Notes: a model not told the origin generated them from the letters alone. A stretch of 36,379 bases of DNA from Anaerolineales bacterium (GCA_023382575.1 JAHDWC010000016.1:1-36379); one strand, 5' to 3'. Shown: positions 7,477 through 16,305, numbered from the stretch's first letter. Program-made: numbers and translations.

Positions 7477-8598
7477 ATGTCTGTTACCACCCGTGTCCCC
7501 TCGGAAAATTTGGTCGTAAAGAAAAACTTTTTAAACAGTTCGTTTATGCGGATGGCACGTTATGTGATCGTACGTTTGTTGACGCTGTTCACAACGGTGG
7601 TAATCGGCGTGTATCTCACCATCCTGATCGCCAACATGGGCGGCTTTGTGGATGAGATCATCCGCGGACAGATCCGTGATGGCGTAACACAATCCATTGC
7701 CGGGAATCCGACCTATCAACAAATGGACCCGGATACCCGCCGCCAGTTGATCGAAGAACGCATCGCCTTGGAAGAAAAACGCCGCGGGCTGGATACGCCC
7801 ATTGCCATTCGCAACTTCCGCTATCTGGCGAACGCGCTTCAGCTCGACCTCGGGCGTGCCATCAACCTGACAAGTGACAGCGGCTCGAAGCAGGTGCGTC
7901 TCATTTTGCTGGAACGCCTGCCCGCCACCCTGTTGTTGATGGGTACGTCGCAGTTATTCCTTTTCTTTTCGAGCGTTTTCATCGCGCTCAACCTTTCGCG
8001 TCATTATGGCAATTTCTGGGACAAACTCATCATCGCATTGTCTCCGTCTTCCGCAGTTCCACCCTGGTTCTACGGAATCTTCCTCATTCTGATCTTCGCC
8101 TCAGGGTTGAAGATTCTGCCTTTTGGCGGCATGGTGGATTCGCCGCCGCCTGCCAATCGTTTTGATTATGCTGTCAGCGTGTTGAAGCATTTGGCGCTGC
8201 CCGGTTTGTCCCTCATTATTAGTTCATTTTTCTTGAGCGTTTACAACTACCGCACCTTCTTCCTCATTTATTCCAGCGAAGATTATGTGGATATGGCGCG
8301 TGCGAAGGGTCTGCATTCCAAGGACATCGAACGCCGCTACATTCTGCGCCCAACATTACCGAACATCATCACGAACTTTTCATTGCTGCTCATCGGCTTG
8401 TGGACGGGTGCGTTGTTTACCGAAACGGTCTTCTTGTGGCCCGGGCTGGGACGCACACTTTTCCAAGCCATCGGTTTGTATGATACGCCGATCATTGTCG
8501 GCTCGACGGTTATCTATGCCTATCTACTGGCAATGACCGTCTTCCTGCTCAACTTTGTGTATGCGCTGGTTGACCCCAGAGTAAAGATAGGCGAGTAA
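7477..8598 (+). CDS. dppB: Peptide-type ABC transporter permease (DppB-like)
   Basis: A 373-residue inner-membrane permease of the BPD_transp_1 superfamily, DppB/OppB branch. A first membrane span lies near residues 29-52 (YVIVRLLTLFTTVVIGVYLT). A short extracytoplasmic region ends in LDLGRAINL and ERLPATLLLMGTSQLF, which are family landmarks. Four or five further spans follow. The cytoplasmic EAA loop that contacts the ATPase is YVDMARAKGLHSKDIERRYI, followed by RPTLPNIITNFS and the WPGLGR motif. ATG 7477 follows GAGG by 5 bases. The next gene begins 4 bases after its stop, so the permeases are co-translated. It should pair with the next permease to form the channel. Confidence 0.93.
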   Translation: MSVTTRVPSENLVVKKNFLNSSFMRMARYVIVRLLTLFTTVVIGVYLTILIANMGGFVDEIIRGQIRDGVTQSIAGNPTYQQMDPDTRRQLIEERIALEEKRRGLDTPIAIRNFRYLANALQLDLGRAINLTSDSGSKQVRLILLERLPATLLLMGTSQLFLFFSSVFIALNLSRHYGNFWDKLIIALSPSSAVPPWFYGIFLILIFASGLKILPFGGMVDSPPPANRFDYAVSVLKHLALPGLSLIISSFFLSVYNYRTFFLIYSSEDYVDMARAKGLHSKDIERRYILRPTLPNIITNFSLLLIGLWTGALFTETVFLWPGLGRTLFQAIGLYDTPIIVGSTVIYAYLLAMTVFLLNFVYALVDPRVKIGE

Positions 8599-8602
8599 TG
8601 CC

Positions 8603-9940
8603 ATGAACAACTTGAAAGCATCCTTCCAAAAAATACTGATGTATCCATCCGCCATCGTGGGAGTGGTGGCGATCCTCATCCTCGTGGCGGTCTCCATCTA
8701 CACGATGATCACTATCCCGTATCCCGAAGCGATCCGTTTGTGGCGCGGCGGCGAGGATGTTTGGTATCAAAATCCGAAGTTCGCACAGCCAGCTTGGGTC
8801 AACTGGTTTTCCAGCAAGAAATATTCTGAATCCTTTGCGGTCAGCAGTGCGGACGGTGAATTTTCCAAAGTAGCCACGCCCGGAAAAGATGGTGCTACGA
8901 CCTACGAAATGATGCATGAGTTCGATTTCAATTACGACATGTTCCCACAGGACATGATCCTGTATTTGAAATCCAGCTTTGAAGTAAAGCAGCCATTCGT
9001 CTCGATTGAATTGATCACGCCAGATGAGCGGACTATTCGCATCGCCAGCTTCGTCATCACCGATAAATATACCTATCGCTTCTCACAGGATGAAAAGCTG
9101 CGCATCAAACTGCGGACGGAAGAAATCATCCCAGCCCTTTTCTCGAACCCGGAAACGGGGGAGATCCTCAAAGGCAAATACAAGCTGATTGTGACCGGTA
9201 CAACCTTCGAGCCGGAGTCCACGATGGATGCCGAATTCGTCTTCCACGGACAAGTCTTTGGCTTGGCTGGCACGGATCATGCCCGCCGCGATCTGACCTT
9301 GCCGTTGTTGTGGGGCGCTCCTGTCGCCTTGGCATTCGGCTTGATGGCAGCCATCGGCACCACAGTGCTGACCATGATCATCGCCGCGGTGGGGACGTGG
9401 TATTCAGGCTGGGTGGATGAGTTGATTCAACGTATCACCGAGATTAATCTCGTCCTGCCATTCTTTGCGCTGCTCATCATGATTGGTACGTTTTACTCGC
9501 GCAGTATTTGGGTCATTCTGACGGCGACGATCCTGCTGAGTATTTTCACGGGAGCGATTCTGGGATACCGCGCCATCTTCCTGCAAGTCAAAGAATCCAT
9601 GTACATCGAGGCGGCGCGGGCATATGGTGCGAGCAACTGGCGCATTATTTTCCGCTACCTCATTCCGCGCATGATCCCGCTTTTGATCCCCAGCCTGGTG
9701 CAGGCGGTACCAGCCTTCGTATTCCTTGAAGCGTCGCTGGCGGTCATCGGTTTGGGCGACCCTGTCCTCCCGACCTGGGGCAAGATCATTCAGGATGCCC
9801 AATCGAATGGTGCGTTATATAAAGGGTATTACTACTGGATTTTGGAACCGGCATTCTTCTTAATGTTGACGGGTCTTGCCTTTGCGGTGCTGGGCTTTGC
9901 GTTGGATCGCATCTTCAACCCGCGCCTGAGGGATGTATGA
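8603..9940 (+). CDS. dppC: Peptide-type ABC transporter permease (DppC-like) with large extracytoplasmic insertion
   Basis: A 445-residue DppC/OppC-type permease, against about 300 residues for usual members. Residues about 17-38 are the first membrane span. Residues about 45-220 are a hydrophilic, beta-rich extracytoplasmic stretch (for example SFEVKQPFVSIELITPDE and GKYKLIVTGTTFEPES) that is not part of standard DppC. The normal core resumes at FGLAGTDHARRDLTLPLLWG, equivalent to the family LGTDxxGRD box, and contains the EAA loop (MYIEAARAYGASNWRIIFRY) and LEASLAVIGLGDP. The stop overlaps the ATPase start in ATGA at 9937-9940. The insertion may dock the unusual binding protein encoded two genes upstream; that is inference. 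Confidence 0.92.
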   Translation: MNNLKASFQKILMYPSAIVGVVAILILVAVSIYTMITIPYPEAIRLWRGGEDVWYQNPKFAQPAWVNWFSSKKYSESFAVSSADGEFSKVATPGKDGATTYEMMHEFDFNYDMFPQDMILYLKSSFEVKQPFVSIELITPDERTIRIASFVITDKYTYRFSQDEKLRIKLRTEEIIPALFSNPETGEILKGKYKLIVTGTTFEPESTMDAEFVFHGQVFGLAGTDHARRDLTLPLLWGAPVALAFGLMAAIGTTVLTMIIAAVGTWYSGWVDELIQRITEINLVLPFFALLIMIGTFYSRSIWVILTATILLSIFTGAILGYRAIFLQVKESMYIEAARAYGASNWRIIFRYLIPRMIPLLIPSLVQAVPAFVFLEASLAVIGLGDPVLPTWGKIIQDAQSNGALYKGYYYWILEPAFFLMLTGLAFAVLGFALDRIFNPRLRDV

Positions 9941-10902
9941 GTCTCGTTGCTACTCAAGAATTGCTGAAGATCGAAAATCTGGTTTTACATTTCAAAACCA
10001 CCAAAGGTGTGGTCCAGGCCGTGGACGGCGTGGATTTTGAATTGGGCACGAATCGCGCTGTAGTGATTCTAGGTGAATCGGGTTGTGGAAAGACCTCACT
10101 CTCTAAAGCGCTGTTACGTCTGTTGCCTCGCAATGTGGATAAATATTCAGGCAAGGTTCTCTTGCAAGGCACAGATGTCATGGAGTTGGATGAAGAGGAA
10201 TATCGTCAGAATGTGCGCTGGGTGAGCATGTCACTCGTGCCACAGGCGGCGATGAACTCTCTGAACCCTGTGCTCAAAGTGGGGGAGCAGGTGGCTGAAC
10301 CTGCCATCTTGCATTTGGGCTTGAGCAAGGACGAAGCCCTTGGGTTGGTTTACAAGATGTTCCAGCATGTGGGTGTACCGCTCGATTTCGTGGAGCGCTA
10401 TCCCTTCGAGCTGAGCGGTGGGATGCGTCAGCGTGTGGCGCTGGCGATGGCTTTGGTCACCTCGCCGAGTTTGATCGTGTTGGACGAGCCCACATCTGCG
10501 CTGGATTTGTTGACGCAAGCCAACATCATGAACGTGCTCAAACGCATCAAACATGAACTGGGAACTTCGTTCATTTTGATCACACATGACATCGCCACAT
10601 CGAGCGAACTTGCAGATGAGGTCGCGATCATGTATGCAGGTCAAATTGTGGAAACGGGCGATGCGAAGGATTTCTTCCCCGCGCCGCTTCACCCTTACGC
10701 GCAGATGCTCATGGCAAGCGTGCCGCGCCTCCGCAGTGACGCGGACCCGATCTTCATCAACGGGCAGCCTCCCAGCTTGATGAATCCACCGACGGGCTGT
10801 CGCTTTGCGGCGCGTTGTCCTTTCCGTTTTGAGAAATGCAGCGAAGAACCACCTGTGTTTCGCAAAGGCAATCGCAAGGTCAAGTGTTGGTTACACAATT
10901 GA
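9937..10902 (+). CDS. dppD: Peptide-type ABC transporter ATPase (DppD-like)
   Basis: A 321-residue cytoplasmic ATPase that powers the importer. It shows Walker A GESGCGKTS, the Q loop in LVPQAAMNSLNP, the signature LSGGMRQRV, Walker B LIVLDEPTSALD and the switch His in LITHD. After the nucleotide domain comes the oligopeptide/dipeptide C-terminal extension (HPYAQMLMASVPR), with four cysteines spaced C-x5-C-x6-C-x15-C at the end, the pattern linked to a metal or iron-sulphur site in this family. It overlaps the upstream permease by four bases. The partner ATPase is encoded beyond an interposed DinB-like gene. Confidence 0.95.
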   Translation: MSLVATQELLKIENLVLHFKTTKGVVQAVDGVDFELGTNRAVVILGESGCGKTSLSKALLRLLPRNVDKYSGKVLLQGTDVMELDEEEYRQNVRWVSMSLVPQAAMNSLNPVLKVGEQVAEPAILHLGLSKDEALGLVYKMFQHVGVPLDFVERYPFELSGGMRQRVALAMALVTSPSLIVLDEPTSALDLLTQANIMNVLKRIKHELGTSFILITHDIATSSELADEVAIMYAGQIVETGDAKDFFPAPLHPYAQMLMASVPRLRSDADPIFINGQPPSLMNPPTGCRFAARCPFRFEKCSEEPPVFRKGNRKVKCWLHN

Positions 10903-10935
10903 TGGGTTGAGGTTGCCCACACGAATGGGATAGTT

Positions 10936-11520
10936 ATGTCCACTACCGCCCTGTATGATGTACTTTACTCGTTCAAGGATATTCATCGCGTAGTGCTTGA
11001 GTTCGCCCGCGAACTCGATGAAGACCAATTACGCTGGCGTCCGCGCGGATATAGCACTTCCATAGGGTTTCACCTCTGGCATTTGGCGCGCGAATCGGAT
11101 TTTCTCAAAGCGATCATTCTGGAGCGGACCCCTCAACTCGGCGCAGACTTTGGGGAGCCGGTGGAGATTTGGGCGAAGGATAACCTCGCTCAAAAATGGG
11201 GCTTTCCCACTGACTTAACCGCGACTGTAGGCACAGGCTTAAGTGACGAACTCGCTGCGATATTGCCAATCCCACCCAAAGATGAATTGATCGATTACCT
11301 AAAACGTTCATATGCTGCCATTGAAGGATTTATCCAACTACTAGATGAGCGTTATCCCACCTTCGATGGACTTGATGAAGAATTGACGCGGAAATTGCAA
11401 AACATCCGTTTGAACCTGTTGGTATTCCTCTCGCACGATTGCCGTCACCTCGGCATGATGGAATGCTTGAAAGGCTTGCAGACCGGGTTTGGCTCCGCAA
11501 CAGAAAAACGGCAGGCATGA
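10936..11520 (+). CDS. DinB-like metal-binding four-helix protein inside the importer operon
   Basis: A 194-residue protein of the DinB/YfiT-like superfamily. Family features are the N-terminal helix (LEFARELDEDQLRWRPRG), a first histidine cluster in GFHLWHLARESDF and a C-terminal pair in SHDCRHLGMMECLKG; three of these His normally bind a divalent metal. Members include thiol-dependent transferases, such as mycothiol- or bacillithiol-using enzymes, and many of unknown function. Its activity here cannot be specified. It lies 33 bases after the first ATPase gene and just before the second, so it is part of the importer transcript. No strong ribosome site precedes ATG 10936. Its placement may mean it acts on the imported compound, or may be chance. 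Confidence 0.85.
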   Translation: MSTTALYDVLYSFKDIHRVVLEFARELDEDQLRWRPRGYSTSIGFHLWHLARESDFLKAIILERTPQLGADFGEPVEIWAKDNLAQKWGFPTDLTATVGTGLSDELAAILPIPPKDELIDYLKRSYAAIEGFIQLLDERYPTFDGLDEELTRKLQNIRLNLLVFLSHDCRHLGMMECLKGLQTGFGSATEKRQA

Positions 11521-11552
11521 TCCACACCACTGAACTAAAAGAGGCCATGAGG

Positions 11553-12563
11553 ATGTCAACGAAAATACAGGCACAACGAGAAGTCCTGCTATCCATTCGA
11601 GATCTGCATGTATGGTATGAACTACGCCGCTTCGGCTTCAGCCATATTGGGTACGTCAAAGCGGTGGACGGTGTCAGCTTTGAGATGGCTCAGGGAGAAA
11701 CAGTGGCAGTCGTCGGGGAGAGTGGCTGCGGCAAGTCCAGCCTGATGAAAACGATTCTGGGAATCAATATCCCGACGCGTGGCGAACTCATCTTTGAAGG
11801 CAAGAACCTTTCCAAACTGGCGGGCTCAGACCTGCGGGATTATCGTTTTGACATTGGTTATGTTCAGCAAGACCCATATGGGGCGCTGCCGCCATTTATG
11901 AGCGTGCAACAAATTTTGGAAGAACCTTTGCTGGTCAGCGGCGTGAAAGACAAAGAAAAGCGGATGGAACGCATCCACAAGACGATGACGGAAGTAAAGC
12001 TTCATCCCGTGGAGGATTTCCTGCACAAGTTTCCGCACATGTTGAGTGGCGGACAGCAGCAGCGCGTCGTCATCGCCCGAGCCATGATCCTCGAACCGAA
12101 GATGATCGTCGCTGATGAGCCTGTGTCGATGTTGGATGCGTCGGTGCGTGTGGAAATTTTGAAGTTGCTGCGAAGTTTGCAGGAGCAACATCGCCTCTCT
12201 GTGATCTATATCACGCATGATCTTTCGACTGTGAAATATTTTTCTGAACGAATCTTTGTGATGTATGCGGGCAATTTGGTGGAGAAAGCCGAGACCCGTC
12301 GCTTGTTGACGAATCCGCTGCACCCTTACACCCTGGCACTGTTGGCTGCCACGTCAGACCCGGATGCGGGCAACGCGGACGATTTCAAAGAAGTGCCGCC
12401 CGGTGAGCCGCCCAGTCTCGTGAATCCGCCGAAGGGATGCCGTTTCCATCCGCGTTGTGCTAAAGCCATTGCTGGTTTATGTGACGAGAAAGAACCTGTC
12501 GATTTTGAGCCCGAGCCCGGCCATTTTGTCGCTTGTTGGTTGTATCAAAAGGAGAGTCCATGA
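11553..12563 (+). CDS. dppF: Peptide-type ABC transporter ATPase (DppF-like)
   Basis: A 336-residue cytoplasmic ATPase, the second of the importer. It has Walker A GESGCGKSS, the Q loop in YVQQDPYGALPP, signature LSGGQQQRV, Walker B MIVADEPVSMLD and the switch His in YITHDLSTV. The C-terminal oligopeptide extension follows (HPYTLALLAATSDP), with a cysteine cluster C-x5-C-x7-C and a last Cys in ACWLYQ. ATG 11553 is chosen because GAGG lies 8 bases upstream. Alternatives are ATG 11547 and ATG 11517, the latter overlapping the DinB stop in ATGA. The family motif LxIRDLHVWY begins shortly after the chosen start. Its stop overlaps the next small gene. Confidence 0.93.
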   Translation: MSTKIQAQREVLLSIRDLHVWYELRRFGFSHIGYVKAVDGVSFEMAQGETVAVVGESGCGKSSLMKTILGINIPTRGELIFEGKNLSKLAGSDLRDYRFDIGYVQQDPYGALPPFMSVQQILEEPLLVSGVKDKEKRMERIHKTMTEVKLHPVEDFLHKFPHMLSGGQQQRVVIARAMILEPKMIVADEPVSMLDASVRVEILKLLRSLQEQHRLSVIYITHDLSTVKYFSERIFVMYAGNLVEKAETRRLLTNPLHPYTLALLAATSDPDAGNADDFKEVPPGEPPSLVNPPKGCRFHPRCAKAIAGLCDEKEPVDFEPEPGHFVACWLYQKESP

Positions 12564-12760
12564 TGAAGTCGCCACTTTTAATGTTGAATTCCGGCGTGAT
12601 TATGATGTTCGTCGGAGGAATCCTCGTGCCGTTCCTGATGGTCATCAAAGTCATCGAGTCGACCTACTTCCTGAACTTTTTCTCGTGGGGGCTTTCCACC
12701 ATAGGGCTTGCCCTTGGGGCGATCGGATTTACGATGTACTCAAAGACAGAGAAAAAATAA
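12560..12760 (+). CDS. 66-residue two-span membrane protein at the end of the importer operon
   Basis: A short gene with a good ribosome site (GGAG at 12551-12554) that overlaps the ATPase stop (ATGATG at 12560-12565; either ATG may be used). The product MMKSPLLMLNSGVIMMFVGG and onward has two hydrophobic spans, about residues 8-28 and 37-56, and a charged YSKTEKK tail. Position, overlap and terminator directly after it indicate a genuine last gene of the transporter operon. I recognise no family. It could be a small accessory subunit of the importer, or unrelated. Confidence 0.7.
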   Translation: MMKSPLLMLNSGVIMMFVGGILVPFLMVIKVIESTYFLNFFSWGLSTIGLALGAIGFTMYSKTEKK

Positions 12761-12784
12761 ACCTCACTCATTGAGTGAGGTTTT
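12760..12784. terminator. Rho-independent terminator at the end of the importer operon, probably bidirectional
   Basis: AACCTCACTCA (12760-12770) and TGAGTGAGGTT (12772-12782) form an 11-bp inverted repeat followed by TTTT on the plus strand. On the minus strand the A-rich stretch at 12751-12757 supplies a U-run, so it can also stop the convergent heme A synthase gene. Confidence 0.85.
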
Positions 12785-12807
12785 GACAAGTCATTAAAGC
12801 GGGAAAA

Positions 12808-13884
12808 CTATTTTGTCGCCAGTTGCCCTTGCACAGGGACAGTTTCCGCTTGTGTGACCAACCTGCGGTCCAATGCGCGGAAGCGATGGATGAAATATAC
12901 AGCCAGCCCAAGCAAGAGGATGGCGTTCGCCTGATGCAGCAGGGCAATGACGATGTTCACGTACGAGAGCACGGTCAACACGCCAAGCGCGATCTGCAAC
13001 GCGACCACGCCGATCAGCCATTTGAGTCCGTTGACAATGTCTGCCGGGTAATTTTGCTTTTTGACGATGTAGAACACCCACGGCACGAGGATGATTCCCA
13101 GCCACGCGAACCAGCGATGGATGAAGACAACCGTCTGCGCGGATTCAAAGATCGCTGCAATCGAATTGAACAGGTTGGGTGGGATCAACTTGCCAAACAT
13201 GAGCGGCCAAGTCGAGGAGACGTGACCGGCTTTGAGACCGGCTACCAGTCCGCCGTACGAGATCTGGATGATAAGCACAATCATGGAAAAGACAGCCAGT
13301 TTGGAAGGCAGAGACCACTTGACGGGTTGGCTGTCGTGAAAGCCGTATTTGTGCCCAAAAGCTGTCCACAAGGCGAGGCTGAAGAGGGTTAGCGCCAGCA
13401 AGAGGTGAGCTGTGAGGCGGAAGTGGCTTACAGCGGGTTCATTCACCAAGCCGCTGGCGACCATGAACCATCCCATAAAGGCTTGACCAATGAAGAGCAT
13501 TCCCATCACAAAGTAGATTCCAAATTCCTTGAAGGGAATGGCTTTCTTGAATAGGAAATAAAAGACCGGGATGGCGTAGAACAATCCGGCGAGGCGGGCA
13601 ACGAGGCGATGGAACCATTCGATGTAGAAGATGTATTTATATTCTTCTACCGTCATGCTATGGTTGATGAGCCGGTATTCGGGCGTTTGCTGATACTTGG
13701 CGAATTCCGCTTCCCATTGATGATTACCCATCGGCGGGACAGTGCCATTGATGGGATTCCATTCGACGATGGACAAGCCGGAGCGGGTGAGGCGGGTGAA
13801 TCCGCCGAAGACGACCAGAAAAGCCACCACGCCGGCAAAGACATACAGCCAGGTTTTGATGGCAGAGTTTTGGGTTTTAGGCAT
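12808..13884 (-). CDS. ctaA: Heme A synthase, COX15/CtaA family
   Basis: A 358-residue integral membrane protein that oxidises heme O to heme A for aa3-type cytochrome oxidase. It has about eight membrane spans in two four-helix halves. The family signature GGFTRLTRSGLSIVEWNP is near residues 27-44, and the four heme-ligand histidines are visible: H92 (EWFHRLVAR), H160 (FRLTAHLLLA), H256 (FIHRWFAWLG) and H317 (LLHQANAILL). No cysteine occurs in the whole protein, so it is the Cys-free COX15 type rather than the Bacillus CtaA type with a disulphide pair. ATG 13884 follows GGAG by 7 bases; the upstream ATG 13914 lacks such a site. No oxidase genes lie in the window. The gene faces the importer operon and shares its terminator region. 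Confidence 0.93.
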   Translation of the reverse strand: MPKTQNSAIKTWLYVFAGVVAFLVVFGGFTRLTRSGLSIVEWNPINGTVPPMGNHQWEAEFAKYQQTPEYRLINHSMTVEEYKYIFYIEWFHRLVARLAGLFYAIPVFYFLFKKAIPFKEFGIYFVMGMLFIGQAFMGWFMVASGLVNEPAVSHFRLTAHLLLALTLFSLALWTAFGHKYGFHDSQPVKWSLPSKLAVFSMIVLIIQISYGGLVAGLKAGHVSSTWPLMFGKLIPPNLFNSIAAIFESAQTVVFIHRWFAWLGIILVPWVFYIVKKQNYPADIVNGLKWLIGVVALQIALGVLTVLSYVNIVIALLHQANAILLLGLAVYFIHRFRALDRRLVTQAETVPVQGQLATK

Positions 13885-13960
13885 TTGATTTCTCCACGTG
13901 AAAAGTGGCGGCATTATAGCACGCAGGAATTAACCGACTGTGAGAACCTGTTGGGGCAAG

Positions 13961-13987
13961 AAAAATGCCCATCACATGGATGGGCAT
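13961..13987 (-). terminator. Rho-independent terminator of the TPR gene
   Basis: Read on the minus strand, ATGCCCATC and GATGGGCAT (plus 13965-13973 and 13979-13987) form a 9-bp stem with a five-base loop, followed by TTTTT. It begins 6 bases after the stop of the TPR gene. Confidence 0.88.
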
Positions 13988-13992
13988 CCGTT

Positions 13993-16305
13993 TTACAGCT
14001 GACTTCGCATCTGATTCAACAGAGCGCGGTAATCTTCGACATTGGGTGGATTCATCAGGACGATTTGGTTGATGACCTCCATCGCGCCCTGACGGTCACC
14101 GCTTTGCAGGAGCGTCTCTCCTAAACCGTCGAGCAGGGAAATGGCGTCGGGCGTCCGTCCGGTGCGATGCAACAGCGCGGCCAGCGTCCGCTTGAGCGCG
14201 GGCTGTTCATGGTGATCGCGGACAAGTTCTTCGAGGAAGTTGAGCGCCAGATCGTTCTTGTTTTGGCTTTCCAAGTGAGTGATGTAGCTTTCCAACTCGG
14301 TGAGTGCCTTATCGGACTGACCCATGCGCAGATTCAACTCAATGATCTGCTTGCGGGTGGAGTCGTCGTCAGGCGTAAGCGTACGGATCTGTTCGAAGAC
14401 GCGCAGGGCCTGTTTCCAGTCGAGGCGCTGCATGTCGATATCCGCCATGCGTTGGAGGATGTGAGTGTTCCAATCGCGGCTGGCATTCCCTTGCTGGACA
14501 ACGCGCAGGGCGGTGGTGTAGGTCTTGCGCGCCATATCCAACTCAGCCAGACGGTAATAGATGGCGGCCAATTCGAGATATTCGTTTATGGCTTCGTCGA
14601 TCTGACCGCGCGCCACCAGTTGATCGATCAGGCGGTTGCGGGCGCCCATGTCCATGGGTGAGATTTGGATAATGCGTCGCAGAAGTTTCGCCGCCGGCAA
14701 GACTTCGCCACGCACGCTGTATGCATGCGCCACGACACTGTACTTGGTGATGGCTTCAGTACTGCGACCATCTTGAACGAGCAGATCGCCCATCAAAGTG
14801 TGAAGCGGCAGGTAGGTCGGCGCTTGTTGGACGGCATCGTAGGCTTCGTCCATGGCGGAGCGCAGACTGCCCATACGTGCCAACTGATTGATGCGGTTCA
14901 TCGACTCGAGCACCGAGCTGGACTGCGCCTGCAAGATCACCTCGCCGATGGGGGAGGGCAGGTTGCCTTCCATCTTTGGCATTTGCTCACGGGTCTTGTA
15001 AAGCTGTTCGCGCCAGTCTGCGCGCATGAGCAGGGTCTTGATGTTCTCGCTCACCTTGCGAAGCGCGGCGAGATCGGTCTCGTTTTGATAGGTTTCGATG
15101 ATGGGTTCGTACTGCTGGCGGATGTCATCTGCGTGGTCGGCAGGCGCGGACATGGAGTCGGCCAGCTTGAGGGCTTCGAGGTATTCCATGGCGGCTTCGT
15201 GGTAACTGCCCTTGGTATAGAGCATCTGTCCGAGCAGCAGGCGCGTGCCTAGCGCATAGTCATTGTGTTTGACGGCATTTTGTAAGACCCGCTGGGCACT
15301 TTCGATGCGGTCACCTTTGTAACGCAGGTAGCCGAGGTTGAAATACAAAGCCGGATTGGTAAAGCCTGCTTCCAACGCGCCTTCCATTTCTTCTGCGGCT
15401 TGCGCGTCGTTGCCTTTCGATTGCGCATCAATGGCTTGACCGAGGTGCAGGATGACCTTGGCTTGCTCTGATTGCTGGAGCGAGACGCCGCCTGTGCCTT
15501 TCATGATGGCAGCCAGTCCGCGTCGTTCTTGTGCGGCGGGACTGTCGTCGGAGTATTCGAAGAGCATCTCTGCCAGATGGGTCAACGCTTTCTGACGGGC
15601 TTCCGCTATCGGGTCCAGCCCTGAGGCGGCTTTTTGCGGCTGCTGTAACTGTTTGACCTGCGCCATGCGGATGGGTCCCGTCCCGCCTTTGCCGCGGATC
15701 GGCTTGGGGAGCAGTTGTCCCATCTTGAGGGAGGATTGCGCTTGTTTGACTTCGGGGCTTTCGGGCAGCAGGGAGCGGGCTTTCTCAACCATCTCCAGTG
15801 TCTTTTCGGCGTTGCCAGCGCGTTGGATGATGCTGGCAAGCGCGAGGTATTCGGTGACGGCTTGCTGTTTGTGCCCGAGCCGTTCGTGGACTTGTGCGAG
15901 GCGCGAGTGGGCGATGGCGTTCTCGGGGTTGATGCTGGTGACATGTACCCAGTTTTCGAGGGCTTTGTCGGTGTCGCGTTGTTTCAGGTAGAGATCGCCC
16001 GCGCGGATGGCGGCATCCATTGCAGTTTTGAGGTCGCCGATGCGTTCGGAGAGCTGCGCCACCTTCTCGGTGGAGACAGGGTCCTCGGGCGAGACCTTGG
16101 CGGCACGCAGGTAGATCTGCAGCGCCTCATCTACGTGACCGGTTTGGAACAAGGCAAGCCCCAGGCTGCTGAGCGCTTTGGGATGGTCGGGGAGTTCTTG
16201 AAGGGCGCGGCGATACGCCTGGATGGCTTTATCCCATTCCTGATCCCAGGCGGCGGAATGTCCCTCGTTCATTGCTTTTTGAAAGATGTCGTCTCTACCG
16301 GGCAT
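13993..16305 (-). CDS. Large tetratricopeptide-repeat protein
   Basis: A 770-residue, probably cytoplasmic protein made mostly of TPR helices. Clear repeats at the N-terminus (DKAIQAYRRALQELPDHPKA, HVDEALQIYLRAAKVSPEDP, DKALENWVHVTSINPENAIA, QAVTEYLALASI) run to about residue 190. A central block follows a short Gly/Lys-rich linker (RGKGGTGPIRMAQVKQLQQP) near residues 205-225, and a C-terminal block has repeats such as EAITKYSVVAHAYSVRGEVL, DEAINEYLELAAIYYRLAEL and QALRVFEQIRTLTPDD. There is no signal peptide, membrane span or catalytic domain, so it is presumably a scaffold. It is a single-gene unit with its own terminator. A TATAAT box occurs about 50 bases upstream of the start. Confidence 0.88.
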   Translation of the reverse strand: MPGRDDIFQKAMNEGHSAAWDQEWDKAIQAYRRALQELPDHPKALSSLGLALFQTGHVDEALQIYLRAAKVSPEDPVSTEKVAQLSERIGDLKTAMDAAIRAGDLYLKQRDTDKALENWVHVTSINPENAIAHSRLAQVHERLGHKQQAVTEYLALASIIQRAGNAEKTLEMVEKARSLLPESPEVKQAQSSLKMGQLLPKPIRGKGGTGPIRMAQVKQLQQPQKAASGLDPIAEARQKALTHLAEMLFEYSDDSPAAQERRGLAAIMKGTGGVSLQQSEQAKVILHLGQAIDAQSKGNDAQAAEEMEGALEAGFTNPALYFNLGYLRYKGDRIESAQRVLQNAVKHNDYALGTRLLLGQMLYTKGSYHEAAMEYLEALKLADSMSAPADHADDIRQQYEPIIETYQNETDLAALRKVSENIKTLLMRADWREQLYKTREQMPKMEGNLPSPIGEVILQAQSSSVLESMNRINQLARMGSLRSAMDEAYDAVQQAPTYLPLHTLMGDLLVQDGRSTEAITKYSVVAHAYSVRGEVLPAAKLLRRIIQISPMDMGARNRLIDQLVARGQIDEAINEYLELAAIYYRLAELDMARKTYTTALRVVQQGNASRDWNTHILQRMADIDMQRLDWKQALRVFEQIRTLTPDDDSTRKQIIELNLRMGQSDKALTELESYITHLESQNKNDLALNFLEELVRDHHEQPALKRTLAALLHRTGRTPDAISLLDGLGETLLQSGDRQGAMEVINQIVLMNPPNVEDYRALLNQMRSQL

